Positions 1-8,886 of a stretch of DNA of 42,639 nucleotides are shown here, in pieces. Under the pieces are notes generated by a model, which made no database searches, had not been told where the DNA came from, and was given only the letters and a program-made list of their open reading frames with translations. The stretch's first letter is position 1; each line of letters starts with the position of its first letter. Where the stretch lies: positions 1 through 42,639 of the forward strand of contig NZ_JADBGI010000020.1 of the NCBI RefSeq assembly GCF_014892575.1, written 5' to 3'. A program made the translations under genes and the position numbers. This DNA comes from Nocardiopsis coralli (GTDB lineage: Bacteria; Actinomycetota; Actinomycetes; Streptosporangiales; Streptosporangiaceae).

Positions 1-103
1 GCCACCCCCGACACTCAATGCCCCACCGGGAGTGCGCGGAGCCCGGGAGGCCATGCGCACACTCGCCACCCCTGGGACTCAATGCGTCACCGGAAGTGCG
101 CGG
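1..103. repeat. Two degenerate direct repeats of 39 bp
   Basis: Positions 1-39 and 65-103 match at about 33 of 39 bases; both start GCCACCCC and end AGTGCGCGG. They are spaced 64 bp apart and lie in non-coding DNA downstream of the helicase gene. The first copy touches the window edge, so more copies may exist to the left. Function unknown. Confidence 0.7.
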
Positions 104-107
104 GGCG

Positions 108-157
108 GCTTGTGCCTCCGCAGGAGCGAGAAGCTTGTGCTTCCGCAGGAGCGAGAA
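108..157. repeat. Tandem 25-bp repeat, two near-identical copies
   Basis: Positions 108-132 and 133-157 are head-to-tail copies with one mismatch; each contains CCGCAGGAGCGAGAA. A decayed third unit may follow at about 158-177. The unit length is not a multiple of three and no credible gene covers it, so it is read as a non-coding tandem repeat. Confidence 0.75.
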
Positions 158-527
158 GGGTGTGCACGCCGCAAGCGTTGGTCGCAATGTGGCCACCACA
201 GGGGGATGGACGTGCCCACCGTTCTTTTGGCTGCGGGCGGGGCCTCGGGGGCGAAGAGGGGTTCGTCGAGGTGGGTCGGGTCAGCCCGGCGAACAGGGCC
301 GGAACGCACACCCCGAGGCGCCCCGATCAACCACGCAGAAAGCCGTCACACTCCAACCAACCAGAACTGTCGGGGGTGGCGCCGAAGCGGGTTGCGAGAA
401 GGCCCGGCCGGGCTAAGATCCCGGCCCCGACGAACCACCACCCCCGAGGCAACACCACAGAACACCCACCTGATATCCCACGTCCCGGACCACACCACCC
501 AACCCTCGGCAGCGGAACCTGGCACCT
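158..527. other. Non-coding stretch downstream of the helicase gene
   Basis: Several open frames cross this stretch, but all are rich in Arg, Pro and Gly with no domain or ribosome binding site. I see no gene and no clear terminator here. Confidence 0.5.
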
Positions 528-3500
528 CTACGGGGTGATCTCCCACGACCTGAGTTCACTGCCCAGGACGTCGAAGTGGTCCAGCTGGGACCAGGAAGCG
601 TGGTCCCCGATCACGTACAGCCGCCGCTTCGCGCGGCTGGCGGCGACATTCACCAGGTTGGGCTTCTTCGCCGCCCACCGCTTGGCACCGGGTCTGCGCG
701 GGTCTCCGCCGAGCACGAAGACCACCACGTCCGCCTCACGACCCTGGGTCCGGTGGATGGTTCCGCCGTCTGTGACCCCGAACTCCCTGGCGATCCCCAG
801 GGCCTTCCTGGCCACCGTGCGGAACGGGGAGATGACGAAGACCTGGCTCATCTCCTGCCCCGTCCCCGCGAGCTGGGTGAGCACGCGTTTGAGCGCCTGG
901 CCCTCGGCCGGGATCCAGCTCTCCTCGCTGTGCCCTTCCCGGTTGGGGACGTCGATCCACAGGCTCTGGTACAGCTGCGACGGCGGCCGCGGCGGGGTGC
1001 CGTGGACCATCATCTCCTGGTAGGCAACGTTGTTGGAGACGGTGAACATCGGCTCGTCGCAGCGCCGGTGGACACGCAGCGGCGCACCGACCCAGATCTC
1101 GTCCCCGTCGGCCCCCACCAGTTCAGTGCCCAGCGGGTTCACCTGGTCCGCCAGGGTCTGCACCGAAGACCACACCGGCAGCCACTTCTCGTCCACGTCG
1201 TACTTGCGGCGCAGCGCCTGCTGGGTGGTGAACGGCAGGGTGCAGATCGGCTCCAACTGGAGCGGGTCGCCGACCATGACCGCCCTGCGCGACCGCCACA
1301 GGGCCCCGACCACCTGCTGAGGCGTGGCCTGACCGGCCTCGTCCACCAGTAGCCAGCCCAGGGACTCCGAACCCAACCCGCCGAACAGCCGAGGGAAGGA
1401 AGCGAAGGTCGTCGATACCACGGGGACGACGAAGAACAGGCTCTGCCAGGCGGACAGCACCGCCTGCGCCGGTGCCTCCCCGGGGACTCTGCCCCGCAGG
1501 ACCGCTTCCGCAGCCTGGAGGTTGCGCAGCATCTTGCCCGGCACGGCCTCGATGAAATCTTGGTGCAATCGCAGCGCGGCCAGGAAGACCTCGGTGCGGG
1601 CCCGCGTCGTCTCCGGGTCGTTCCAGGGAGAGCTCAGCTCCCGCTCGACGTCGTCACTGAGCAGCGCCGAGGTCGGAATATGGCTACCGAAGCGCTCCTT
1701 GGCCTTCCGGTTCTGCTCGCGCAACCGCTCCCACTCAGCACGGTCCTGAGGGGAGGCCGACCCCTCGAGCTTGCGCATCCGATTCCACAGCCGGGTGAGA
1801 CCGACCTGTTCGGCGCGTATCCCCTCGGCCTTGTCGACCACGGCCCTGAACGACTCCACGGCCTTGCGCCAACGTGTGGCCTTGACGTTCTTGGGGCGTT
1901 TGGTGGCTGCGGCCTCCTTGAGGAACTCCCGCATTCCACCGGGGGGCGGCACGTACCGGCCGTCGACCCGTTGGCCGTAACCGCCCTGCCACCAGTGCTG
2001 CGCGAAGTGGGTGCGGTTGGTCATGTTGCCCAGCCGCGCCGCCATCGTGCCCCAGGCGGGCTTGCCCAGGACTCGCCCGCCGATCTCGGCGAAGAAGTCG
2101 GCGCGGTCGTGCCACTGCTCGTCCACGGCCTTCATGGCCGGGATCTCCGTGGTCACGTTCTCCACCGCGGCGTTGTTGGCCGAGGCCACCACGATCTCGT
2201 GCCCGGTCAAGGCCGGCACGAACGGATGCACGGTGATGGAACCGTCCTCGGTGCTCCACCCGGTCGAGTCCGCGAAGGCGTCCTCCGGCCGGTCCAGCGC
2301 GCTCAACGCCAGAGCCCGCTCAACCACGACATGGGCGATCAGGTCCCGCAGGAGCGTGGTCTTGCCTGTTCCGGGCGGACCATTGACGGAGAAGATCCCC
2401 GCGCCGTCACCGAGCATGTCCACGATGCTGTTCACCGCGACCTGCTGGCTCAGCGCCAAGGGGTGGGTGTCCTTGCTCGGCCACCGGGCCAAAGGCATGC
2501 GCTGGGGCAGGACACGCCGCAACAGCTCTTGACCCTCCTCACGCAGGTCCACCCGGTCGATGGAACCGCACTCGGTCTCCGAGTACAGGTAAGTGCGCAG
2601 CGCTTCCCCCACATCTCCCTCGCGCATGGCCGCTGCCACCCGCCCCAGGTCCTCGGAGATGAAACTGTTGAGGAACACCGACTCACCCGGCTGCGGGGGC
2701 TGCTCGGGAAAATCGCACTCATCGCGGGCGGCCGCCCGCTGCTGCAGAACAGTGAGCTGTCGCTCCTCCTCCTTCGCACCGTTGGCATCGGAGATCCGAC
2801 GGCTGGCCACCCGCAGCGTCGCGGGCACGAACGCGTCCGCGCCGCTGATCCTGAGCGCCATGGTGAGGCAAGCTTCCAGTTCCTCCGGGCCCAGAACCCG
2901 CCGGCGCCTCTCGTGCGGGGCGTCGGCCTCCGCCCCCAGTCCAGGGAAGATCTCCGCCGTGGCGTCCTCCTCGTCCTCACGGCGAATACCGTCGAGGGTC
3001 TCCTCGGCCAGGTCCCACAGTTCACCCAAGGCGAGCTCGAGGAAGCCCTCTCCGCTCGCCATGGACAGCAGGGCCCGCGCAGGTCCCGGGGAAGGTTCGG
3101 TCACCAGCCATTCGAACAACAGGCGGCAGCGCTCTTGGGCGGCCTCGAAACCATCCAGCCACTCGGTGGAGTCGGGGCCGACCCCGAGGGTCCGTCCGAC
3201 CGCCCAGCCACAGCTGGACAGGGAATCGCTCTCCAGGAGGGCGCGGCCCCGGTGGTCCACCTCGAAGGCGAACAGTGCCGCGTCCCCAGGGGCGTAGTCG
3301 TCGGCGTCCTCGTCGTCGCGCCCGAACCGCTCTTCGAGGAGCTGTTGGACCGACTCCAGTGGGAACACCCCGCAGTACACGGTGTGCCTCCATTGCCGGC
3401 CCGGTCTGGGGGTCTCCGCGCCCTGGTAGCGGTGGTGAGGGCTCCACGGCAGGGGCGCGTCCTCCCGCAGCTCGATCACCGGCTTGAACGAGCCCTTCCT

Positions 3501-3590
3501 GGTGGGATGTGGTACGTCCGTCGGCTCGAACATCTCCACTGCGCGCCAGAAGTCGATGACCTTCGCCCGCTGCTTGTCACCCTTGCCCAC
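528..3590 (-). CDS. Superfamily 1 (Upf1/DNA2-like) helicase, AAA_11/AAA_12 type
   Basis: A 1020-residue protein predicted to couple ATP hydrolysis to nucleic-acid unwinding or remodelling. Residues 1 to about 390 are an uncharacterised N-terminal part. Walker A GPPGTGKTT is near residue 405. A charged, probably helical insertion follows at about 570-680. Motif II is DEAG near 748, motif III GDPLQLEP near 770, motif V HRTQGREADVV near 942, and motif VI AASRAKRRLYVIGD near 978. All SF1 motifs are therefore intact. The GTG start at 3590 has GGGGAG about 8 nt upstream. The gene stands alone and diverges from the kinase genes. Similar large actinobacterial helicases are of unknown role; some SF1 helicases of this build act in defence or RNA metabolism, but nothing nearby supports either. 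The helicase call is firm; the biological role is open. Confidence 0.9.
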   Translation of the reverse strand: MGKGDKQRAKVIDFWRAVEMFEPTDVPHPTRKGSFKPVIELREDAPLPWSPHHRYQGAETPRPGRQWRHTVYCGVFPLESVQQLLEERFGRDDEDADDYAPGDAALFAFEVDHRGRALLESDSLSSCGWAVGRTLGVGPDSTEWLDGFEAAQERCRLLFEWLVTEPSPGPARALLSMASGEGFLELALGELWDLAEETLDGIRREDEEDATAEIFPGLGAEADAPHERRRRVLGPEELEACLTMALRISGADAFVPATLRVASRRISDANGAKEEERQLTVLQQRAAARDECDFPEQPPQPGESVFLNSFISEDLGRVAAAMREGDVGEALRTYLYSETECGSIDRVDLREEGQELLRRVLPQRMPLARWPSKDTHPLALSQQVAVNSIVDMLGDGAGIFSVNGPPGTGKTTLLRDLIAHVVVERALALSALDRPEDAFADSTGWSTEDGSITVHPFVPALTGHEIVVASANNAAVENVTTEIPAMKAVDEQWHDRADFFAEIGGRVLGKPAWGTMAARLGNMTNRTHFAQHWWQGGYGQRVDGRYVPPPGGMREFLKEAAATKRPKNVKATRWRKAVESFRAVVDKAEGIRAEQVGLTRLWNRMRKLEGSASPQDRAEWERLREQNRKAKERFGSHIPTSALLSDDVERELSSPWNDPETTRARTEVFLAALRLHQDFIEAVPGKMLRNLQAAEAVLRGRVPGEAPAQAVLSAWQSLFFVVPVVSTTFASFPRLFGGLGSESLGWLLVDEAGQATPQQVVGALWRSRRAVMVGDPLQLEPICTLPFTTQQALRRKYDVDEKWLPVWSSVQTLADQVNPLGTELVGADGDEIWVGAPLRVHRRCDEPMFTVSNNVAYQEMMVHGTPPRPPSQLYQSLWIDVPNREGHSEESWIPAEGQALKRVLTQLAGTGQEMSQVFVISPFRTVARKALGIAREFGVTDGGTIHRTQGREADVVVFVLGGDPRRPGAKRWAAKKPNLVNVAASRAKRRLYVIGDHASWSQLDHFDVLGSELRSWEITP

Positions 3591-4003
3591 GCACTGCTCC
3601 CCGCGCTGCCGGTCGAGTTCTTCCGGTCACCCTCGTCGAAGGGGCGATCACTCAACGTTCCTACCAGTTCTGGAACGCGGCCCCGGAAGCCAGGGTGCCG
3701 GGTGACCGCATCCGGCCATGTGCGGGACCTTGCTGACCCTCGAAGCACCCGCGAACAGGCGGTGACGGCGGCCCTGACGGATACCGCAGGCATCACGCCC
3801 CCCGCGCGTGAGTTCCCAGGGCCTTCCCCGAAGCCCTCGTCGGACGGAGGTGTCCCCGGCCACTGGAGCAACCGGTCCGTGGTGTTTCGAGGGACGCTGC
3901 CATCGGCCAAAGGTTCCGGGCATCGAACCGGGTACAGCCACCCCCGCACGCCTAGAATGTGACGGTGGCTGTCCCCCCGAGCCTGCTTGTATGAAGGAGT
4001 TCC
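3591..4003 (+). promoter_or_regulatory. Divergent intergenic region; candidate kinase promoter
   Basis: This 413-bp gap separates the divergent helicase and first kinase genes. A -10-like TAGAAT lies at 3953-3958, but no convincing -35 box sits 16-18 bp upstream. A good ribosome binding site (GAAGGAG, 3993-3999) precedes the kinase GTG. The rest shows no gene that I can support. Confidence 0.4.
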
Positions 4004-5740
4004 GTGCCGTATCCCCCCACTGCGGACCGACTACCGAAACGCCCCGGCGACCCCGAACGCATCGGCCGGTACCGGATCGCCGGGAGGCTCGGGGAAGGCG
4101 GGATGGGGACCGTCCACGCCGGTGTGGACCCACGCGGTTCTCCCGTCGCGGTCAAGGTCGTCCACCGCGACTTCGCCGCGGACCCCGAGTTCCGGGCGCG
4201 GTTCGCCCGCGAGGTGGGGATGGTGCAGCGGGCCCGGAGCCCGTACGTGCCCGCCTTCCTGTCCGCGGACACCGACGCCGACCGGCCGTGGCTGGCGACC
4301 GAGTTCGTTCCGGGGCTCCCCCTGCACCGCCACATCGCCGAGCACGGGCCACTGCAGGGCGGGGCGTTGTGGGGGCTCGCCGCAGGGACCGCCGAGGCGC
4401 TCCAGTCCATCCATGCGCTCGGAATCGTGCACCGCGATCTCAAACCGGGCAACGTCATCCTGGCCCCGGACGGCCCCAAACTGCTGGACTTCGGCATCGC
4501 CCGGGCCGTCGACGAGAGCGCCATCACCCGCACCGGAGGGCTTCTCGGCACACCCGGGTGGGTGGCCCCGGAGGTGTTTCGCGGGGCGCAGCCGGGTGCC
4601 GCGGGTGACGTGTTCGCGTGGGCCGAGCTGCTGCTCTACGCCGCCACCGGGGAGGCCCCGTTCGGTGACGGGCCGCCGGACGTCGTGGCCCTGCGGCTCA
4701 TGGAGGAGCAGCCCGACACCGAGGGGGTCCCCGAGGCGCTGCGACCCGTGGTCACGGCTGCGCTGGCCAAGGATCCGGAGGCCCGTCCCACCGCGGAGCA
4801 GGCGCTGCGCGCGGTCGTCGGCGAGCACACGGGGCGTTCCGTAGGTTCCACCGCCGAGGCCACACAGGTCGTTCCCACCCTCCTCGACCGGGAGTGGCAA
4901 CGTCCCGACGCCACGGCCGATGCGCCCGGGTGGCCCGCCGCCATGCAGGCGCGGCAACGGCGGTCACGGCGCCGCACAGGGGCGCTGTTCACGGTCGGCG
5001 CCGCAGCCATGGCCCTCGTGGTCACCTGGGCCGCGGGGGCGTGGACAGGCCCCGGGCAGGACGGCACGGGCACGGCAGGGGACGGGGCGGAGGCAGGGGA
5101 CGCCGAAGAAGCCGGGGCGGCCGACCCGCCCGAGGACGCTGCAGCGGCGGGGCGCGAGATCGTGGAGCTGTCGGTGCATTCCGGGGGCTCTGACCTGTTC
5201 ACCGTGTACGCGAGCGAGGACGGCGCACTCGGTGTGGACCCTGAGCCCGGCGATTCCCTCGACTGGTCCCCGCTCCCGCTGGATCCCGAGGAACACTCGG
5301 AACTGGCGGAGGCCACGATCACTTTCCTGGACGCCGAGGAGGGGGACGGAGGGGTCGAGTTCACCGCAGAGGCGGTGTTCCTGGCCGACGCGGGAACCTA
5401 CACGATCCGGGCCGGCGACTTCACCCTGTTCGAGCGCACCACCGATGAGCAGGTCCACCCCGAACCGGGAGACCCCGACGAGAGCCATCCGTCCTTCGAC
5501 GAATACACCGCCCAGAACGACGAGGAGCTGGCGGTCCTCAGCCCGGAGAACCGGGAACAAGAGTTCACCTTCACGGTCGCCGACGCCCCGCCCTCCGGCT
5601 ACCTGATCTACATACCCGACCCTGGACAGGTCTGGGGCCCTGACTACGCGGATGCGCAGCTGGGGCCGGGCACCCTGTGCTACAGCGCCGACGTCGACGG
5701 TTGGCAGCCCGGGTCCAGAACCGTGGATCCATGGTGTTAG
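4004..5740 (+). CDS. Transmembrane Ser/Thr protein kinase (Hanks type), copy 1
   Basis: A 578-residue membrane kinase predicted to phosphorylate Ser/Thr in response to an outside signal. The kinase domain spans about residues 22-280: glycine loop GEGGMG at 30-35, catalytic Lys 51 in VAVK, HRDLKPGN near 143, DFG near 162 and an APE motif in GWVAPE. A juxtamembrane linker leads to one membrane helix at about 328-347. The roughly 230-residue outer part is acidic, has no PASTA repeats, and carries two Cys close to its C terminus (LCYSADV and the final WC). The GTG start at 4004 has GAAGGAG five bases upstream. The next kinase begins 23 bp after this stop, so the two are probably one operon and arose by duplication. 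The ligand of the outer domain is unknown. Confidence 0.93.
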   Translation: MPYPPTADRLPKRPGDPERIGRYRIAGRLGEGGMGTVHAGVDPRGSPVAVKVVHRDFAADPEFRARFAREVGMVQRARSPYVPAFLSADTDADRPWLATEFVPGLPLHRHIAEHGPLQGGALWGLAAGTAEALQSIHALGIVHRDLKPGNVILAPDGPKLLDFGIARAVDESAITRTGGLLGTPGWVAPEVFRGAQPGAAGDVFAWAELLLYAATGEAPFGDGPPDVVALRLMEEQPDTEGVPEALRPVVTAALAKDPEARPTAEQALRAVVGEHTGRSVGSTAEATQVVPTLLDREWQRPDATADAPGWPAAMQARQRRSRRRTGALFTVGAAAMALVVTWAAGAWTGPGQDGTGTAGDGAEAGDAEEAGAADPPEDAAAAGREIVELSVHSGGSDLFTVYASEDGALGVDPEPGDSLDWSPLPLDPEEHSELAEATITFLDAEEGDGGVEFTAEAVFLADAGTYTIRAGDFTLFERTTDEQVHPEPGDPDESHPSFDEYTAQNDEELAVLSPENREQEFTFTVADAPPSGYLIYIPDPGQVWGPDYADAQLGPGTLCYSADVDGWQPGSRTVDPWC

Positions 5741-5763
5741 GGGCCCCGGACCAGGAGAGGCAC

Positions 5764-7428
5764 ATGCACACAGAGGCGACCGCTGCACCGCGGCTCGGCG
5801 CGCTCGGTCCGGACGACCCCACCCGGATCGGCGGGTACCGGATCGTCGGAAAGGTCGGGGCCGGAGGCATGGGGACCGTCTATGCGGGTGCCGTTCCCGA
5901 GGACGGGTCGTACGTCGCGGTCAAACTGATCCACCCCGAGTTCGCCGACGACACCGACTTCCGGTCCCGCTTCGCCCGCGAGATCTCCTTGCTGTCACGG
6001 GTCGACGACCGCTGTGTTCCGGCCCTCCTCAAGGCCGATCCCCACGGTGATCCGCCCTGGCTGGTCACCGAGTTCGTCGCGGGGCAGACCCTGGACGCGT
6101 ACGTGCGCGAGCACGGACCGCTCTCACCCGGTCTGCTCCACGGTCTGGCCGTGGGGGTGGCCGAGGCGCTGCGCTCCATCCACGCGCTGGGTGTCGTGCA
6201 CCGCGACCTCAAGCCGGGCAACGTCATCCTGGCCCCGGACGGCCCCAAACTGCTGGACTTCGGTATCGCCCGGGCCGCGGGTGAGGCGGCCCTGACCCGG
6301 ACCGGCGGGCTCGTGGGCACCCCCGGGTGGGCCGCACCGGAGCTCTACCGCGCGGAGTCGCTGACCGGCGCCGGCGACGTCTTCTCCTGGGGTGCGCTGC
6401 TCCTGTTCGCGGCCACCGGCCGTACCCCGTTCGGTACGGCCTCGCCGGATGTGCTCGCCTACCGGGCCCTGCGGGAGGAGCCCGACCTGTCCGGGCTGTC
6501 CAAGAAGATGCGCCCCCTGGTCGCGGCCGCGATGGACAAGGACCCGGATGCGCGTCCGGCCCCCTCACGCCTGCTCACGGAGTTGACCGGGGTGGCCGCA
6601 CCGGTCACCCCCCGGGACGACGGGGCCGACGAGGTCACCACGGTGGTCGGGCAGGTCCTGGACCAGCAGTGGAACCACGTGACCGGGGTGGATCCGGCTC
6701 CACCCCGGACCCGCGTGCTGCGCAACGGCAAGCCTTGGAACGGCAGGCGCCGGTGGGCCGCCCTCGGTGTGGCAGCAGGGGCGGTCGTGCTCTCCGGGGC
6801 GATCGTGGCCGCCCTGCTGGGTTCGCCCTTCGGGGGCACCGACGAAGGGGGCTCCGACGGCGGAGCTGTGGACGCCGATGCGGCCGACGGGGACGGCGGG
6901 CCGGTGGCATGGGACCCACCGGAGGCCGCGACGGAGGGGCGCAACCCCGATCATGAGTCGCAGGCCTCCATCGAGACGGCCGACGCGGAACAGGCGTCGC
7001 TCTCCGATGTGCTCTCCCCCGGCGACGAGTACGCCTCGCTCGTGCACCGGGCACTGACCCACCGGCGTACCGATACCGTCAATGTGTCTGCGGTCGAGCC
7101 GGCCGGGGCCGGAGAAGGGGACGGGGTCGAGTTCACCGCCAGCGTCAACGCCATCCCCGTCGGTGAAGGGCCGGAGGCAGGGTTCAGCAAGCTCACGGTC
7201 GTGACCCCGGAGGGGCATTTCCGCGCGCCCGAGAACATCGTCGCGGACAACACCTCCTACATGCTGAACGTGGAGCTCACCGTCGCTTTCGACGGGGCTC
7301 CCCCGCAGGGCCTGCTCGCCCTCATCGACGAAGAGTACGTGGAGAACGCCGAGGGTGCCCCGCCGGTCGGCGTCTGCTACGACGCGGAGACCGGAGAATT
7401 TTCCGTGGATTTCGATGAATGCCTGTGA
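5764..7428 (+). CDS. Transmembrane Ser/Thr protein kinase (Hanks type), copy 2
   Basis: A 554-residue paralogue of the preceding kinase. The glycine loop is GAGGMG at 32-37, catalytic Lys 54, HRDLKPGN near 146, DFG near 166 and APE in GWAAPE. A membrane helix lies at about 330-351. The outer part is acidic and differs from copy 1, but also ends with a pair of Cys (GVCYDAET and DECL). The frame is open from 5677 inside the upstream kinase, but ATG 5764 is chosen because AGGAGAGG (5753-5760) sits just before it and the conserved kinase sequence begins soon after. Conserved catalytic halves with diverged sensor halves suggest two receptors feeding similar outputs; this is inference. Confidence 0.92.
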   Translation: MHTEATAAPRLGALGPDDPTRIGGYRIVGKVGAGGMGTVYAGAVPEDGSYVAVKLIHPEFADDTDFRSRFAREISLLSRVDDRCVPALLKADPHGDPPWLVTEFVAGQTLDAYVREHGPLSPGLLHGLAVGVAEALRSIHALGVVHRDLKPGNVILAPDGPKLLDFGIARAAGEAALTRTGGLVGTPGWAAPELYRAESLTGAGDVFSWGALLLFAATGRTPFGTASPDVLAYRALREEPDLSGLSKKMRPLVAAAMDKDPDARPAPSRLLTELTGVAAPVTPRDDGADEVTTVVGQVLDQQWNHVTGVDPAPPRTRVLRNGKPWNGRRRWAALGVAAGAVVLSGAIVAALLGSPFGGTDEGGSDGGAVDADAADGDGGPVAWDPPEAATEGRNPDHESQASIETADAEQASLSDVLSPGDEYASLVHRALTHRRTDTVNVSAVEPAGAGEGDGVEFTASVNAIPVGEGPEAGFSKLTVVTPEGHFRAPENIVADNTSYMLNVELTVAFDGAPPQGLLALIDEEYVENAEGAPPVGVCYDAETGEFSVDFDECL

Positions 7429-7583
7429 ATGCCTGCAGTGAGTGGCCGGCATCCTTGCGACACCGGCCGGGCTCCGGCGAGGAGGAGCGCGGCGAACGGT
7501 GCGCCGCGGCCGCGCCTAACGGCGGGCTGCCGTACGTAGGAACGGGGGGCTGAGCAGACTCGCCGGGCCCCGTCGGTACAGGG

Positions 7584-7601
7584 CTGCCGGTCTTCCGGCA
7601 G
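7584..7601 (+). terminator. Hairpin, possible terminator after kinase 2
   Basis: A perfect 7-bp stem CTGCCGG/CCGGCAG with a TCTT loop, followed by TTCG. It lies 155 bp after the kinase 2 stop and lacks a U-tract, as is common in actinomycetes. Confidence 0.5.
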
Positions 7602-7667
7602 TTCGAAAGAACCGGTCAGAAGATACCTGGGCCGGCCGCGGCGAGCTTCGTCTTCCGCGAACCACGC

Positions 7668-7710
7668 AGGCGGTAGAGCCAGTCCGATCCACCGGATTAC
7701 TCTACCGCCT
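7668..7710. terminator. Long hairpin, probable bidirectional terminator
   Basis: A perfect 11-bp inverted repeat, AGGCGGTAGAG (7668-7678) and CTCTACCGCCT (7700-7710). A second short stem TCCG/CCGGA-type pairing lies within the 21-nt spacer. Its place between convergent genes fits termination in both directions. Confidence 0.6.
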
Positions 7711-7775
7711 CACGCAGATACGGCCAGGCCGTCAGGGGCGAGGTTCACGTAGGGTTACGGGCGCCTCAACCCCCG

Positions 7776-7958
7776 CTATTGAGGGGAATCACTCTCCTTC
7801 ACCACGAGCGCCAGGACCCCTACGGCGAATGCCAAGGCGGCCCCGGCCACCCCCAGGGAGTCCGGCCAGGAGCCCCCGGCCGCCAGCCGCAGAGCCCCGG
7901 CGATGGCTCCGACCCCTACGCTTCCCAGCAGAATTACAGCAGCCCGCACGTCAATCAT
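7776..7958 (-). CDS. Small two-helix membrane protein, uncharacterised
   Basis: A 60-residue hydrophobic protein beginning MIDVRAAVILLG, with two likely membrane helices (about residues 4-24 and 33-53) and a short charged tail KESDSPQ. The frame is open back to 7997, but ATG 7958 is preferred because GGGAGGA lies about 7 nt upstream of it. I do not recognise a family. It diverges from the RepL-like gene across a lower-GC intergenic stretch. Small two-helix proteins of this kind occur as holin-like or accessory membrane proteins, but nothing here proves such a role. Confidence 0.6.
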   Translation of the reverse strand: MIDVRAAVILLGSVGVGAIAGALRLAAGGSWPDSLGVAGAALAFAVGVLALVVKESDSPQ

Positions 7959-8385
7959 GGTCGTCCTCCCGATCCGAGGAGCCACACGAGCTCCCATGGC
8001 ATGCGTTTACTCATCCATGAAAATTCCCGCAAGCGGCTATGCCGCTTTATGGCTCAGCCATGCTCAGGGGCGATGCTCCAGCGCGCGTCCTGCTCCATCT
8101 CACTTCATTAAGAGGAAACCCCAATGATTGCGCCGATGAACTGGGGAAATGCAATCGTCAACGTAGCTTCAGCACTCCATTACTGGCCGGTAGAGTAGTG
8201 TTGGCACTGCTTAACTGCTGTCGACCCGAAGGGGTGGTCAAACGTAGCGTCGGCGCTGTGTTCGACGTCCCAAAGGGATCACCCCAAAGGGAGCCGGTGC
8301 CGCATTCGAGCGCACTGGAGATGCACGACTTGGTCCACAATGGACGCGATGGCCACCCCTGCCACCTACCTGGAACGAGGTCCGC
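7959..8385. promoter_or_regulatory. Lower-GC divergent intergenic region
   Basis: About 430 bp, visibly less GC-rich than neighbouring genes (roughly half GC between 8000 and 8220). It contains a perfect hairpin AAGCGGC/GCCGCTT at 8031-8047 with a TAT loop, directly followed by a GGCT/AGCC mini-stem. It also contains one small ORF with its own ribosome binding site (8124-8198). It probably holds promoters for the divergent small membrane gene and the RepL-like gene; I could not fix either. Confidence 0.45.
8124..8198 (+). CDS. Possible 24-residue peptide
   Basis: ATG 8124 follows AGAGGAAA (8111-8118) at a usable distance and opens a 24-codon frame starting MIAPMNWGNA and ending HYWPVE. No homology is recognised. 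It could be a real small peptide or leader upstream of the RepL-like gene, or chance. The ribosome binding site is the only support. Confidence 0.25.
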   Translation: MIAPMNWGNAIVNVASALHYWPVE

Positions 8386-8886
8386 GTGGGTCAACACGCA
8401 CGCCAGGCTCGCACCTCCGAAACCCCCGAAACGACCCCCGCACCTCCGCCTGTACAACCCCTCAAGCTTGGTAGAGGCGACAAGGTCGTCGTCGAGCGCA
8501 GGCAACGGCCCGCGAACTACGATTTTGTCGGCGGGGCCTTCCAACAGATCAGCCGGGCCCTTTTCACGATCGTCAAGCACTTCGACCTCGGTCGCCGGGA
8601 GATTTTGATCCTTCTGCTCCTTGGCCTGGAGCAGGAGCACGGAACTGCCCGGGTCCGCATGACCCAAAGCGAGATGGCCGACAAACTGGAGATCCACCGC
8701 ACCGACGTGTCCAATCTCCTGGGCAACCTACGAGAGATCGGACTGGTCATGCAGGTCAAGCGAGGGATTTACCAACTGCACCCCCGGGTGTTTTTCGCCG
8801 GGTCCAGCGACCAGCAGGCCGAGGTTCTGGCTGAGCTGCCCCCGGACGTGCTCGCATTCGACGTACCGATGGACGGTGAGGCGTAA
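8386..8886 (+). CDS. RepL-like winged helix-turn-helix protein
   Basis: A 166-residue protein with a disordered N-terminal 30 residues and then a compact winged helix. From about residue 45 the order of segments (a helix with ISRALFTIVKHF, a hydrophobic LLLL helix, then TQSEMADKLEIHRTDVSNLL as the recognition helix-turn-helix, then a wing ending GIYQLHPRVFF) matches the plan of the RepL plasmid replication/maintenance family (PF05732 as I recall it). Homologues on actinomycete chromosomes are usually annotated as helix-turn-helix or RepL proteins, so transcription control is as likely as replication. GTG 8386 has ACGAGG five bases upstream. Its stop overlaps the start of the next small ORF (TAATG). 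It sits in a lower-GC patch, which hints at acquisition. Confidence 0.72.
   Translation: MGQHARQARTSETPETTPAPPPVQPLKLGRGDKVVVERRQRPANYDFVGGAFQQISRALFTIVKHFDLGRREILILLLLGLEQEHGTARVRMTQSEMADKLEIHRTDVSNLLGNLREIGLVMQVKRGIYQLHPRVFFAGSSDQQAEVLAELPPDVLAFDVPMDGEA

Larger units (their letters stand above)
7429..7775. other. Convergent gap between kinase 2 and a small membrane gene
   Basis: No gene is supported in these 347 bp. The stretch holds three inverted repeats: the two hairpins listed separately, and CCTCAA/TTGAGG at 7764-7769 and 7779-7784, which brackets the stop codon of the minus-strand gene. Confidence 0.6.

Noticed and set aside
82..1023. A 313-codon plus-strand frame starting in the left-edge repeats
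   Set aside because: It runs through the non-coding repeats and then antisense to the helicase gene; composition is Arg/Ser/Trp-rich nonsense.
3911..3928. GGTTC...GAACC resembling a tRNA T-arm
   Set aside because: No acceptor, anticodon or D-arm pairing is found around it.
1560..3962. An 800-codon plus-strand open frame over the helicase
   Set aside because: The minus strand carries all SF1 helicase motifs; the plus frame has none and no ribosome binding site.
7421..7440. Short direct repeat GAATGCCTG at the end of kinase 2
   Set aside because: Only two 9-bp copies spanning the stop codon; chance or slippage, with no sign of an element or attachment site.
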